Translations under genes and position numbers: made by a program
NCBI GenBank assembly: GCA_016178705.1
Contig: JACOST010000030.1
Span: 124,001 to 188,000 of the forward strand
Length of the DNA: 64,000 nucleotides
Direction: 5' to 3'
From: Deltaproteobacteria bacterium
Lineage (GTDB): Bacteria; Desulfobacterota; Binatia; HRBIN30; JACQVA1
Shown: one piece after another, positions 45,538 to 54,216 of the stretch
Layout: each line of letters opens with the position of its first letter
How positions within the stretch are numbered: position 1 is the first letter of the stretch
Notes under the pieces: generated by a model
Database searches by the model: none
What the model was told of the DNA's origin: nothing
The model's input: only the letters and a program-made list of their open reading frames with translations

Positions 45538-47458
45538 CGTTGACCTCCTCGAAACGGAATCGTTCCATCGTGATCGCGCCGGTCGGACACCGAATCGCAC
45601 ACAACCCGCACCGAATGCAACGTTGCTCGGCATAGAGGAACGCCGTGTGCGATCGATCAGCCGGCGCGATAGCCGCGACGGTCGCGGCATCGGCGGCACT
45701 CAGGACCAATCGCTCCACCGGCACGAAGCTAATGCAGTCTTCCGGGCAGATGTCGGCGCAGCGGGCGCACAAGACGCACAGGTCGCGATTGTAAATCGGA
45801 TGCACGTGACAGGAGAGACAGCGATCCGCCTGCTGCCTCGCCTCCGCCTCGGTGTAGCACCGCTCGACCTCGGTGATACCCGTCCGCCGGTCGACGGGCA
45901 CGACCGGGACGTGGCGTGCGAGTCGCTCGTAGCTGTCGGGCATCCGATAAGTAGCGAGCGGCTGCTCTTCGACCACGATCCGCATCGCCGGCCGATCGCG
46001 GCCGCCGCTGAGGTAGGCATCAATCGAGGCCGCCGCGCGCTTGCCGTGCTCGGCCGCCGTGATGAGCAAACCGGGTGGAAAGGCGCCGTCACCGCCGGTG
46101 AATACGTCGGGTGCGGTGGTGGCGAGTGTGGCGGGATCAACCGTGATCAGTCCGGCTGGAGTGAGCTCGACGCCGTCCTCCGGCCGCAGAAAGCTGTAAT
46201 CCGAGCGCTGTCCGATGGCCAGCAGAATGGTCTGGGCCGGGACGACGCGCTCGCTCCCGGAAACGAAGGTGGGATTGAAACGCCCGTGCTCGTCGAAGAC
46301 CCGCGCACAGCGAATCAGCTCGATACCGCTGGCGCGCCCATTCTCTCCGACAATGCGCTTCGGGCCCCAACCGGAGATGAAGTCGATGCCCTCATCGCGT
46401 GTCACGTCCATCTCTTCGCGACCTTGGACCGAGCGCATCGCCGGCATCTCATCGAGTTGCTCCAAGCTCACCACCGAGACCTCGAGCGCGCCGCGCCGGC
46501 GAGCTTCGCGCGCAGCATCGAGAGCGACGCGCACTTCCGTTCCGATCAGGCGCCCCAGCTCGTTCGCCGCCCGTTCGGCACCGCTTAGCAACAGCCGCAC
46601 GGCGGTGCGGGCCGCGTCGAGCGCCACCAGTCCACCACCGACCACGACCACGCGTTGGCCCACCTCGACCCGGTACCCGCGATTGACGTTGAGCAGGAAG
46701 TCGATGGCCTTGATCACGCCGTCCATGTCGCCACCCTCGATGGCCAAGTCGCGACCGCGGCCGGCGCCGACGCCGAGGAAAGTGGCGCGATAGCCAGCGG
46801 CGCGGATCTCCCGCAGACCGAACTGCGCGTCGAGCGGACGGCTGAAGACGAACTCGACGCTCAGGTCGCGGATTTCGTCGATCTGCCGATCGATCACTTC
46901 ACGTGGCAGGCGATACTCAGGAATGCCATAGCGCATCATCCCGCCGCCGTGCTCCATCGCTTCGAACACGGTTACGGCGTAGCCCATGATCGCGAGATCA
47001 TGCGCGCAGGCCAGTCCCGCGGGACCCGCGCCCACAACCGCAACCTTGGCGCGCGCGCCGCGCTTCACTCCGAGTGATTCGGCGTGGCCCGGCGTCGTGC
47101 TGCGGCCGGCGCCACGGCACGTCTCCGGCACCAGATCAAGATGCAGTGGCGTGAAGGACTCCGCGCCGAACCGCTCAGTGACAAAGCGCTTCAACGGGCG
47201 GATGGCCACCGGAGCGTCGATCGCGCCGCGCCGGCACGCGTCCTCGCACGGAGCGCCGCACGTGCGCCCGCAGATGGAGGCGATGGGATTCGGCGACCGC
47301 GCCACGGCGTAGGCCTCCGCATAGCGTCCCTCCCCGATCAGTTGCACGTAGCGGCCCGCGTCGGTTTTGACCGGGCACGCGGCGAGACACGGAACGTTAT
47401 CGCGAAACCACGCCAGCGGACGGATCGCTGCTGATATCCGCTCCGCCACGGTACTCAT
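45515..47458 (-). CDS. GltD-like FAD/NAD(P)-dependent oxidoreductase with [4Fe-4S] domains
   Basis: A 647-residue protein. An N-terminal helical Fe-S domain (CLAACPVKTDAGRYV, ASICGRTCGAPCEDACRRG) is the one found in GltD and dihydropyrimidine dehydrogenase. Then an FAD-binding Rossmann fold (VAVVGAGPAGLACAHDLA, GGMMRYGIPEYRLPREV) and an NAD(P)-binding fold (VVVVGGGLVALDAARTA). The C-terminus carries two ferredoxin clusters: CVLCARCADICPEDCI and CIRCGLCAIRCPTGAIT. It overlaps the Rieske gene, which makes it a likely soluble input/output module of the bc complex. It may reduce NAD(P)+ or feed electrons from it. Substrate side is inferred. Confidence 0.88.
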   Translation of the reverse strand: MSTVAERISAAIRPLAWFRDNVPCLAACPVKTDAGRYVQLIGEGRYAEAYAVARSPNPIASICGRTCGAPCEDACRRGAIDAPVAIRPLKRFVTERFGAESFTPLHLDLVPETCRGAGRSTTPGHAESLGVKRGARAKVAVVGAGPAGLACAHDLAIMGYAVTVFEAMEHGGGMMRYGIPEYRLPREVIDRQIDEIRDLSVEFVFSRPLDAQFGLREIRAAGYRATFLGVGAGRGRDLAIEGGDMDGVIKAIDFLLNVNRGYRVEVGQRVVVVGGGLVALDAARTAVRLLLSGAERAANELGRLIGTEVRVALDAAREARRRGALEVSVVSLEQLDEMPAMRSVQGREEMDVTRDEGIDFISGWGPKRIVGENGRASGIELIRCARVFDEHGRFNPTFVSGSERVVPAQTILLAIGQRSDYSFLRPEDGVELTPAGLITVDPATLATTAPDVFTGGDGAFPPGLLITAAEHGKRAAASIDAYLSGGRDRPAMRIVVEEQPLATYRMPDSYERLARHVPVVPVDRRTGITEVERCYTEAEARQQADRCLSCHVHPIYNRDLCVLCARCADICPEDCISFVPVERLVLSAADAATVAAIAPADRSHTAFLYAEQRCIRCGLCAIRCPTGAITMERFRFEEVNDVAAGRA

Positions 47459-47477
47459 CGAGCCGGCCCGCGGCTCT

Positions 47478-47855
47478 TCACGGCTCTTTACAGAAGCCGC
47501 GGACGTACTTCACCAACCCTTTGATTTCTTCTTCCGACAGCGTGCCGCCCCACGGCTGCATGTCGGCGGACATGCCGATCGAATCGCCGCCCTCGCTGAC
47601 AACCTTGATCAGCTCGTCATCCTTCTTGTCCTTCATGACTTTGCAGTCGGTGTAGTCGCGCGGCTTCGGGTTGAGCATGGACGCCCCCGGTCCGTCGCCC
47701 TTGCCCTCGTCCCCGTGACACTTACGACAGTAGCTCTGGTAGTTCTCCTTCGCTTTCGCGAATGCCGCGTCTTCAGCCGCCGCGGGCGTCACATGCAAGA
47801 GCGTCGGCGCACCTACCAAGACAATTGCGCACACCAACGAATGAACGACCCGCAT
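47478..47855 (-). CDS. Monoheme cytochrome c
   Basis: A 125-residue periplasmic protein with a signal peptide (CAIVLVGAPTLLHVTPAAA), a single heme site CRKCH at about residue 43, and an axial Met probably in MQPWGGTLSEEE, as in class I c-type cytochromes. Polar Lys-rich surface (KVMKDKKDDELIK). It is a natural shuttle between an outer-membrane donor and the bc complex encoded next to it. Stops 19 bases before the flavoprotein start. Confidence 0.92.
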   Translation of the reverse strand: MRVVHSLVCAIVLVGAPTLLHVTPAAAEDAAFAKAKENYQSYCRKCHGDEGKGDGPGASMLNPKPRDYTDCKVMKDKKDDELIKVVSEGGDSIGMSADMQPWGGTLSEEEIKGLVKYVRGFCKEP

Positions 47856-47916
47856 GGGAATCTCCCTTCTCCGTTTCGCGGCCTAGTGACGGCGCAACGG
47901 ATCCGCCGCTATTCCG

Positions 47917-48393
47917 CTACCACCACGTGTTGAACGGCGGGTGCTGCCAATCGATGACGCTGCCGTCCGCAGCAAAGACGACGGAGCCACTGCCGACGTC
48001 CGGATACGAATAGTACCAGACCGTATTCGCGCTGACGTTCATCGTTCGCTCGGGACGACCGATCAGTGCTTCAACCTGCTGCAAACTCATGCCTCGCGTG
48101 ATGTTGTGCCAGCCCTCACGGGCGTTCGCTCGCGGAATTGACGGCGTTGTGGCCGACCTGGCCGCCGGTGCGGCGTTCTCCAGGACCGCCGCGGCCGGAG
48201 CAGTCGACTCCGGGCGCGACGACACCTGCCGCTCCAAACCCTCAACTCGGGTATCGAGCACCTGGAGCGTCTGTTTAAGTGCCGTGACCTCCTGACGCAA
48301 ATCGTCGATGTCGTTGCTCTCGGCCCGTCCGGGTGTACCGCCAATCAACCCCGCCGTCACGACGATAAGCACAACCACGAGGCGCGACTTCAT
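47917..48393 (-). CDS. Exported coiled-coil protein with BamE/SmpA-like domain
   Basis: A 158-residue protein: signal peptide (VVVLIVVTAGLIGGTPGRA), coiled coil (DDLRQEVTALKQTLQVLD, about 29-55), a Ser/Ala linker, then EGWHNITRGMSLQQVEALIG, WYYSYPDVGSGSVVF and WQHPPFNTWW, which follow the pattern of BamE/SmpA lipoprotein-type folds. No lipobox cysteine is present. It lies between the Cyc2-like porin gene and the monoheme cytochrome gene, so it could help assemble or hold the porin-cytochrome. Confidence 0.72.
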   Translation of the reverse strand: MKSRLVVVLIVVTAGLIGGTPGRAESNDIDDLRQEVTALKQTLQVLDTRVEGLERQVSSRPESTAPAAAVLENAAPAARSATTPSIPRANAREGWHNITRGMSLQQVEALIGRPERTMNVSANTVWYYSYPDVGSGSVVFAADGSVIDWQHPPFNTWW

Positions 48394-48430
48394 CTCGTTG
48401 TCTCCCTCACCCAGGCGGCCGGAGCACGTG

Positions 48431-49819
48431 TCAGTACATCAGCCATAAGAGGACGTAGAGCGTATTGTTGTCGAACGCATCACGGCTTGAGCCGTCGTAG
48501 TTGTTGGCGCGCCCATTAAACTCAGTGTAGACGGTGTACATAGCGGACAAGCGCACATTTTGCCATGGAAAGTAGGCAATTTCGGCCAGCACACCATCGC
48601 TATCGGGACTGCCGTTGGCACTGCCGCTGATCGCCGCGGGTGCATAGAGGATCGGATCGGAAGTTCCGTGGGTCAGAAAGTAGCCGAGCGATAGCGCCAC
48701 CTGATTCTGGTAGTGATAGATGCCGTCGAGTCGAACAGTGTGCAGCTTGTCGCTTTCGTTCGACGAGCCGCCGGCGGCGTGCGTGGCGTCGAGCTGTTGA
48801 TTCTCGTAAATGTAGGTCGCGTGGGCCGACAGCGAGTTTGTGCCGAGCGCTCGCTCGTATTGGGCGTCGAACGCGAAGTCGGTGAATTTGTTGGTAGCGC
48901 CGCTAGTGCCGGTTGGAATCACTTGCGCAAAGAGTCCGAAGGTACCGACTTCGATATAGTTCGGTCCCGAAGTCTGTTGCCAAGCCACACGCCAGTAAGG
49001 GGCGACATCCCGTATCGTACCATTGCTGGTCGTCGTTGGTGGTTGCGGTGCGCCGATTTGTGCCGAGCGGTAGAGGGTGACGTTCGCGTAAAGGTGCTTG
49101 TTCCACAGAAAGTAGCCGCCCAATCCCGCCACTTGCTGCGCCAGCGCACCATCGACGAGCGCACTTGCCGCCGGAGTGGGGGCCGAGTCGGCGGAGGCAA
49201 ACGGGAAGGCCCACGCGGGCGTGCTGTGCCAGAGGTCCTCTACCGTGGGGTTGTTGTTGAGCGAAACGCCATAGATCAGTTCTCGGTCACCGATCGTGGT
49301 GTCGTCGGCGTACCGGATGTCGGTATTGTCAAGGCTGAAGTTGTCGTCCTGGCCAGTGTACGTCACCTGCAGGAACGTGCCGATATGAGGCGTGATCTCG
49401 CCGGCTAGGAAGATGCTGAGCTGTTGCGGGAACTCGACGTTGGCGTTCTGCGTGCCCGGCTGCTGCGCGTCGGTACGCGTTAGAGAAGTCTGCAACATAA
49501 CGGACAGGGGAAAGGTCCGATTGATGTTCAGCGGCGCCTCCTTGTCCGTCCCCGCTTCCTCAAGTTGTTCCTTCATCGCCTGCGTCGTGTACCCGTGCAT
49601 CTTGAAGGCTCGCCCGAACGCCGTCAGCTCGAGAAAGACGGTATGGCAGGAGGAACACGCCAAGCCGGTCTGCCGCGCATAGCTCGGCACTGCCCCGGCA
49701 TCGCGGACTCCGAGCACCGTGAACGCCAGCAGCGCAACGGAGATGATTACGAGGCGTCCGTCTGCCTGTTGGCTACTGGTCTTGGTTTCTTCCCAGACTC
49801 CCAAGCGAAACCACTTCAT
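48431..49819 (-). CDS. Outer-membrane porin with N-terminal heme c (Cyc2-like)
   Basis: A 462-residue protein. After a signal peptide (about residues 22-43) comes VPSYARQTGLACSSCHTVFLELTAFGR and AFKMHGYTT in sequence: one CxxCH heme site (about residues 55-59) followed by the Phe-Gly-Arg-x-Phe-Lys motif that is characteristic of the fused cytochrome-porin Cyc2 of iron oxidisers. The rest (about 100-462) is a series of amphipathic beta strands ending in a terminal Trp-Leu-Met-Tyr, as in outer-membrane barrels. AAAGGAGG precedes ATG 49819. It leads the seven-gene operon. Cyc2-like proteins of other functions are known, so iron oxidation is a hypothesis. Confidence 0.78.
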   Translation of the reverse strand: MKWFRLGVWEETKTSSQQADGRLVIISVALLAFTVLGVRDAGAVPSYARQTGLACSSCHTVFLELTAFGRAFKMHGYTTQAMKEQLEEAGTDKEAPLNINRTFPLSVMLQTSLTRTDAQQPGTQNANVEFPQQLSIFLAGEITPHIGTFLQVTYTGQDDNFSLDNTDIRYADDTTIGDRELIYGVSLNNNPTVEDLWHSTPAWAFPFASADSAPTPAASALVDGALAQQVAGLGGYFLWNKHLYANVTLYRSAQIGAPQPPTTTSNGTIRDVAPYWRVAWQQTSGPNYIEVGTFGLFAQVIPTGTSGATNKFTDFAFDAQYERALGTNSLSAHATYIYENQQLDATHAAGGSSNESDKLHTVRLDGIYHYQNQVALSLGYFLTHGTSDPILYAPAAISGSANGSPDSDGVLAEIAYFPWQNVRLSAMYTVYTEFNGRANNYDGSSRDAFDNNTLYVLLWLMY

Positions 49820-50176
49820 CGCGGCCTCCTTTGTCGTGAGGTATCTGGTAGTCGCTCGTTCTAGCTAGACCGCTTCAGCACAAGTCCTGCCACGCCCCCC
49901 GAATGAATTGGCTGCGCACAAGGATTCGGTGTTTTTCCGGTTCGTGAGAAATCCCAGTTCGATTTTCTCAAGTTCCATCGAAGACTGCTGACTGTGAAGT
50001 CGCATCAGCCGAGCAAGGCAATGGCGACCGACGCCAAGAAAAGGCGCGACTCATCACCACCACTAGTTCGCGTTCAACCTCAAGTGCTGGCGAACTGTCT
50101 CGGCGGCAAATTGGACGTGCTCGCGCGCGGTAGTTTTTGACATCGTACCCAGCGGCGCGTAGGAGTCACCACCCTC
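49820..50176. promoter_or_regulatory. Divergent control region between cytochrome operon and Cys/His-rich gene
   Basis: This 357-base stretch has no convincing gene. It is less GC-rich than its flanks, especially around 49920-49985 (a TTTTTCC tract and an imperfect GAGAAAT/ATTTTCTC inverted repeat at about 49949-49971), as expected of divergent promoters for the operon at 42491-49819 and the genes starting at 50177. Individual boxes could not be assigned. Confidence 0.45.
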
Positions 50177-50560
50177 ATGGGCCGCAGTTCGCACCAACTG
50201 ATCAGCGCCGTCGCCATCGCGGCGATCGTGGCACTCTTTACGGCGCCGATAGCAGGTCCGCTCGCCAGGGCGTGCGACCACTGTCCGCCGCAGTGTCCGA
50301 TGCACGCCCGGGGCGTCGGATGCCATCAGGGCAAGACGATGGGCTGTCACGGTCAGCGAAGCGGGCTGAGACTGATGAGCGCGTGCAGCCACGCTGCGCA
50401 CGAGCAGACATCGACAGCAACCGCGCGCGCCGTGCTTCCCGCGCGCGACACCGTCGTCGCGGTATCGTTGCCATCGCGAGTCATGCCGCAGCTCTACGCC
50501 TGCGCGGCGCAGCTCGCGCCCGAACCACCGACCGACCCGCCGAGAGCGTTCCGCGCCTGA
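50177..50560 (+). CDS. Small exported Cys/His-rich protein
   Basis: A 127-residue protein with a signal peptide (VAIAAIVALFTAPIAGPLA) and a cluster of metal-type residues immediately after: ACDHCPPQCPMHARGVGCH and GKTMGCHGQ, then CSHAAHE. No family was recognised. The arrangement of Cys, His and Met suggests binding of copper or another soft metal; a multicopper oxidase is two genes downstream on the same strand. GGAG lies 11 bases upstream of the ATG. Function is inferred only from composition. Confidence 0.6.
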   Translation: MGRSSHQLISAVAIAAIVALFTAPIAGPLARACDHCPPQCPMHARGVGCHQGKTMGCHGQRSGLRLMSACSHAAHEQTSTATARAVLPARDTVVAVSLPSRVMPQLYACAAQLAPEPPTDPPRAFRA

Positions 50561-50622
50561 TCTGACACAGTTTCACTTCTGGTTACTTCAACCCGTCGCA
50601 TCTGCGGCGGAGGAAGGCGCGC

Positions 50623-51504
50623 ATGCGAACCTTTTGCACGTGCGCCGTGATGATCGTGCTCGGCTGCTTCGTAGTAACCGAAGTGCGCGCTCACGGCGTG
50701 GTCGGACAGCGATCGTTCATCGAACCCTTCGTCACTGAGGACGTTGACCCCAAGAACGAAATGGTCATCGCCCGTCCGGAATGGAATCATTCCCGTGACG
50801 GCAAGTCATTCAGCCTCGGCTTTGGTCTGGAGAAAAAGCTCGCGGATACCCTCAGCATCACGCTCGACTCCGAGTGGGACAGCATCAGCCCACACGATCC
50901 GGCTGAGCCGCAAACCACTGGCTTCAACAATCTCGGCATCACCGTGAAGGACGCCTTCTACATCAACCAAGAGCACGAGGCGATTCTCTCTGCCGCGTTG
51001 GAGGCGACGGCACCGACGGGGACGTCCGATGTCGCTGCCGAGCAGGCTTGGTCGTTCAAGCCGTTCTTCCTCTACGGCAAGGGCTTCGGCGATCTGCCAC
51101 GATCGCTCCGCTATCTACGGCCCTTCGCCATTCAAGGCGACGCGGGGTTCGAGATCTCGATCGATCACGATCGGACGACGACCCTCGCACACAACCTCAC
51201 GCTGCAGTACAGCATCCCCTACCTCGAGGCCTTCGTCCGCGACGTTGGTCTTGAGTGGCCGTTGAGCGATCTCCTTCCCATGACCGAATTCAACTTCGAG
51301 CACGGCATCAACGGACAAGCAGACGGCACGAGGATCATCGCGACACCGGGTATTGTCTACATGGATCGCTACCTAGAGATCGGCGTAGCCGGCCGCTTCC
51401 CGCTCAATGATACGGCGCACCAGGACATGGATTGGGGCGTGATCGGAATCGTCGACCTGTTCATCGACGACATCTTCCCCGCTAGCGAGTGGCAACCGTT
51501 CTAG
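50623..51504 (+). CDS. Outer-membrane beta-barrel protein, unknown family
   Basis: A 293-residue protein with a signal peptide (VMIVLGCFVVTEVRA) and alternating polar/hydrophobic strands (SFSLGFGLEKKLADTLSITLD; NNLGITVKDAFYI; ILSAALEATAPTG). GGAGGAAGG lies upstream of the ATG. The layout resembles the MetA-pathway/phenol-degradation type of outer-membrane proteins but no decisive motif was found. It lies between the Cys/His-rich protein and the multicopper oxidase, suggesting a metal-related envelope operon. Confidence 0.65.
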   Translation: MRTFCTCAVMIVLGCFVVTEVRAHGVVGQRSFIEPFVTEDVDPKNEMVIARPEWNHSRDGKSFSLGFGLEKKLADTLSITLDSEWDSISPHDPAEPQTTGFNNLGITVKDAFYINQEHEAILSAALEATAPTGTSDVAAEQAWSFKPFFLYGKGFGDLPRSLRYLRPFAIQGDAGFEISIDHDRTTTLAHNLTLQYSIPYLEAFVRDVGLEWPLSDLLPMTEFNFEHGINGQADGTRIIATPGIVYMDRYLEIGVAGRFPLNDTAHQDMDWGVIGIVDLFIDDIFPASEWQPF

Positions 51505-51715
51505 GTGCGCGATGAGCCGCGCGTGTGGGGTCAACCGTCCAGGGATCGCCCATAGCCGTGACGCTGGTTTTCACACAGGCGACGGATTCGCAGATCCCTT
51601 CTCACATACGAGATAACACTGCGGCCATCGGCGTGAGAGCTGCGACCGACAGAGCGGGAACAGTCCTTGCTGCGCTAAGCGCCGCCCGAGTGGGCAAAGA
51701 TTCGAGGGCTGCGTG

Positions 51716-53125
51716 ATGGAACTGACTCGCCGGGATGTTCTCAAACTCGCTGGCGGTGCGATCGTGGCCAGCTACGTTCCTGCCGTTGCGATCGAACGGT
51801 CACCGGTCGGCTATCTATCGTATCTTCCCATCCGCCGGCTCCAGCCTGGACGCGCGGAAGCAGAACTCATCGCGATGCCCGCATTGGCATCGGTCGCGGG
51901 CACCACCGCAAATCTCTGGACGTACAACGGGACTTTTCCAGGCCCCGTGTTGGTCGTCCGTGAAGGAGAAAGAGTTCGGGTGCGGTTCCGCAACCGTCTG
52001 AGCGAGCCAACCAATGTACACTGGCACGGTCTGCACATTCCGCCATCAGTCGACGATCCGTTCCTGATGGTCGCCCCGGGTGAAACAGTCGACTACGAGT
52101 TCGTCATTCCCAACGGATCGGCCGGCACCTACTGGTACCACCCGCATGTGCATGGTCGAGTAGCGCAGCAGCTCTTTGCCGGTCTCGCCGGCGCGGTCGT
52201 CGTGAAAGGGCCGATGGATTACTCGCGCGAGTTGCGTCGTGCCGAGGAGTACACGCTCGTCTTCAAAGACATCACACTCGCGGCTGGCGGCGTAGCCGCA
52301 CACACGCCCTTCGATTGGATGAATGGCAAAGAGGGCGAACTCCTGTTGGTCAACGGCGCGCTGCAGCCGACGCTTTCTCCGCGCCGGTCGCTTCTTCGGT
52401 TGCGGCTACTCAACGCCAGTAACGCTCGCTACTACCGACTGAGTCTGGAGGGACACGACCTGCACCTCATCGCGACCGACGGAGGTCTCCTGGCAGCGCC
52501 GGTGGCTGTACCCGAGTTGCTGTTGGCACCAGGAGAGCGCTCTGAAGTGCTCGTCCAGTTGCAAGGCGTTGGAGAGTTTCGCTTGCTCAATCTGCCGTAC
52601 GACCGCGGGACAGCGATGATGGGAGGGATGCATCGGAATGCAGGCCGAGGCACACTCGCAACCACGCAGACGCTGCTGACCATCTCATCGTCAGGTGTGG
52701 CACGACCCACGCTCCCCAGAAGACTTTGCGTAGTCGAGGCTCTGGCACCAGGCGCCGCGAGCGTTCGGCGGCGATTGGTACTCAGTGAAGGCATGATGAT
52801 GGGGACGGGGTTCTTCATCAACGGCAAGACGTTCGATCCGAGCCGGACGGACATCGCGGGACGGCTAGGCGATGTCGAACTGTGGGAGATCGAGAACCGC
52901 GGGCGGATGGACCATCCGTTTCACCTTCACACGTACCCCTTTCAAGTGCTGTCGCGGAACGGAGTTCCCGAGCCGTTCGTGGCGTGGAAGGACGTTGTGA
53001 ATGTTCGCGCCGGAGAGATCGTGCGTCTCGCAGTCGCCTTGCGCGACTTCGTTGGGCGAACCGTCTTCCATTGTCACATCGTCGAGCACGAAGATCGCGG
53101 CATGATGGGCGTTCTCGCCGTGTGA
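51716..53125 (+). CDS. Tat-exported multicopper oxidase
   Basis: A 469-residue three-domain multicopper oxidase. The twin-arginine signal LTRRDVLKLAGG starts the protein. All four copper motifs are present: VHWHGLH near residue 101, WYHPHVHG, HPFHLHTYPF and HCHIVEHEDRGMM; the last supplies the type 1 Cys, His and axial Met. CueO/laccase-like proteins oxidise Cu(I), Fe(II), Mn(II) or phenols. GTG 51713 and ATG 51716 share the frame; ATG is chosen. The 211-base gap upstream holds no gene. Confidence 0.92.
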   Translation: MELTRRDVLKLAGGAIVASYVPAVAIERSPVGYLSYLPIRRLQPGRAEAELIAMPALASVAGTTANLWTYNGTFPGPVLVVREGERVRVRFRNRLSEPTNVHWHGLHIPPSVDDPFLMVAPGETVDYEFVIPNGSAGTYWYHPHVHGRVAQQLFAGLAGAVVVKGPMDYSRELRRAEEYTLVFKDITLAAGGVAAHTPFDWMNGKEGELLLVNGALQPTLSPRRSLLRLRLLNASNARYYRLSLEGHDLHLIATDGGLLAAPVAVPELLLAPGERSEVLVQLQGVGEFRLLNLPYDRGTAMMGGMHRNAGRGTLATTQTLLTISSSGVARPTLPRRLCVVEALAPGAASVRRRLVLSEGMMMGTGFFINGKTFDPSRTDIAGRLGDVELWEIENRGRMDHPFHLHTYPFQVLSRNGVPEPFVAWKDVVNVRAGEIVRLAVALRDFVGRTVFHCHIVEHEDRGMMGVLAV

Positions 53126-53168
53126 GGGACACAGTCGCGGCGGCGCACTTCTTTCTCGGGCTCGCCAC

Positions 53169-53636
53169 TCACTTGCGTTTCCTCTTCATGAACCTCGTCA
53201 CGGTTCCGTAGGCAGGTTCCGGCCCAGCAAGCGCCTCAAGGCTGACGTGCTCAATGTCTTCCAAGTCACCTAACTTGCTTGTCCAAATCCCAGGGCCGTT
53301 TTGCCTGGCCGTATGACTCGGCATGCCGCGATGATCGACATAGATCGCGATCTTCTCGAACCCCGCTTCGTGCCCACCGTCATCGCAGACGCTGTAGCCA
53401 CGCGACCCAAAAGCACGAGTATAGCCATCAAGAGTCTCATCATCGGAACCTGTCAATGGAAGCGGCCAGTAGAGCCCGCCGTATGGAGACGGTTGCCACC
53501 AATGCCGATCGTCCTCCGCGGCCCAGGCGTGACAGTTGTATCGACGCGTGTCTGGGCTTGTAATCTTGTATCCGCCTCTTTTCAGTTGCGGAAAACACGC
53601 TTCAATCTTTTGCTTAGACACGTCGTCGATACCCAT
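53169..53636 (-). CDS. DUF7689-like protein (NCHAWAAED motif)
   Basis: A 155-residue protein with a recognisable but uncharacterised signature: YNCHAWAAEDDRHWW (about 33-47), YWPLPLTGSDDETLDGY, GYSVCDDGGHEAGFEKIAIY and WTSKLGDLEDIEHVSLEAL. The invariant Cys-His-Ala-Trp-Ala centre with a later Asp/His resembles a papain-like active site, but that is a guess. ATG 53636 overlaps the end of the upstream gene by 23 bases, so the two are translated together. Base composition is less GC-rich than in neighbours. Confidence 0.65.
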   Translation of the reverse strand: MGIDDVSKQKIEACFPQLKRGGYKITSPDTRRYNCHAWAAEDDRHWWQPSPYGGLYWPLPLTGSDDETLDGYTRAFGSRGYSVCDDGGHEAGFEKIAIYVDHRGMPSHTARQNGPGIWTSKLGDLEDIEHVSLEALAGPEPAYGTVTRFMKRKRK

Positions 53637-54216
53637 GGTATCGGGCGCCCCACGACAACCATGCGCGCACCGCATCATCATAGTTGTCAATCCCAGCCGC
53701 AGCGTCCTGGCGGGCGATCGCCTTCAGAGCCCAGAACCAATGTCCACCGGTCGTTTCAAGATCACACAAAATGAGCGGTATCACTTTCTCACCCATGCCG
53801 ATGATCTCTTGGTATGCTGGGGACATTACCTTGCGGAGGATATTGGAAAAGTGATCTGTTTCCCGGTGCCAGTCGTCAGCGAGACGGCGAAATTCCGCTT
53901 CGTACGTGTCGGATGCTGCAAAGATCGAAGCCGACAGCCTACGGGCCAGAAGGCCCCTGATCTCCTCAATTCGGAAACTGACGCGCCCTCTATCGCCCCG
54001 AGACAAACGTCTCTGATCAGCAATCGCCCGCGTGGTATCCTGAAGCACGTTCAGGGCATATTCGGCGAGCGCGTCGATGCTCAGCTCGACGCTTATTCCC
54101 TTGGGTGAAGTATTGCTCTGTGCGCGATGAGTCCCGCGGCGAGTGCCCAGGTCGATGACATTCGATGTTACGTCGGACCCATCGTTGGCTTTGTGCGACG
54201 CAGCATTCGGCGTCAT
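53614..54216 (-). CDS. Uncharacterised helical protein with HWFWAL motif
   Basis: A 200-residue protein. The C-terminal part reads YQEIIGMGEKVIPLILCDL, GHWFWALKAIARQDAA and AVRAWLSWGARYHGY; this block occurs in uncharacterised proteins of many bacteria and usually next to a gene for the NCHAWAAED-type protein that also follows here. The N-terminal half is basic and helical (RRLSASIFAASDTYEAEFRRL). ATG 54216 is used, because it overlaps the preceding stop by four bases (ATGA); an open frame to 54486 runs over that gene. Function unknown. Confidence 0.62.
   Translation of the reverse strand: MTPNAASHKANDGSDVTSNVIDLGTRRGTHRAQSNTSPKGISVELSIDALAEYALNVLQDTTRAIADQRRLSRGDRGRVSFRIEEIRGLLARRLSASIFAASDTYEAEFRRLADDWHRETDHFSNILRKVMSPAYQEIIGMGEKVIPLILCDLETTGGHWFWALKAIARQDAAAGIDNYDDAVRAWLSWGARYHGYRRRV

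Noticed and set aside
50021-50140. 39-codon open frame in the divergent control region
   Set aside because: Only weak AAGG upstream, no conservation visible, and it covers likely promoter sequence.
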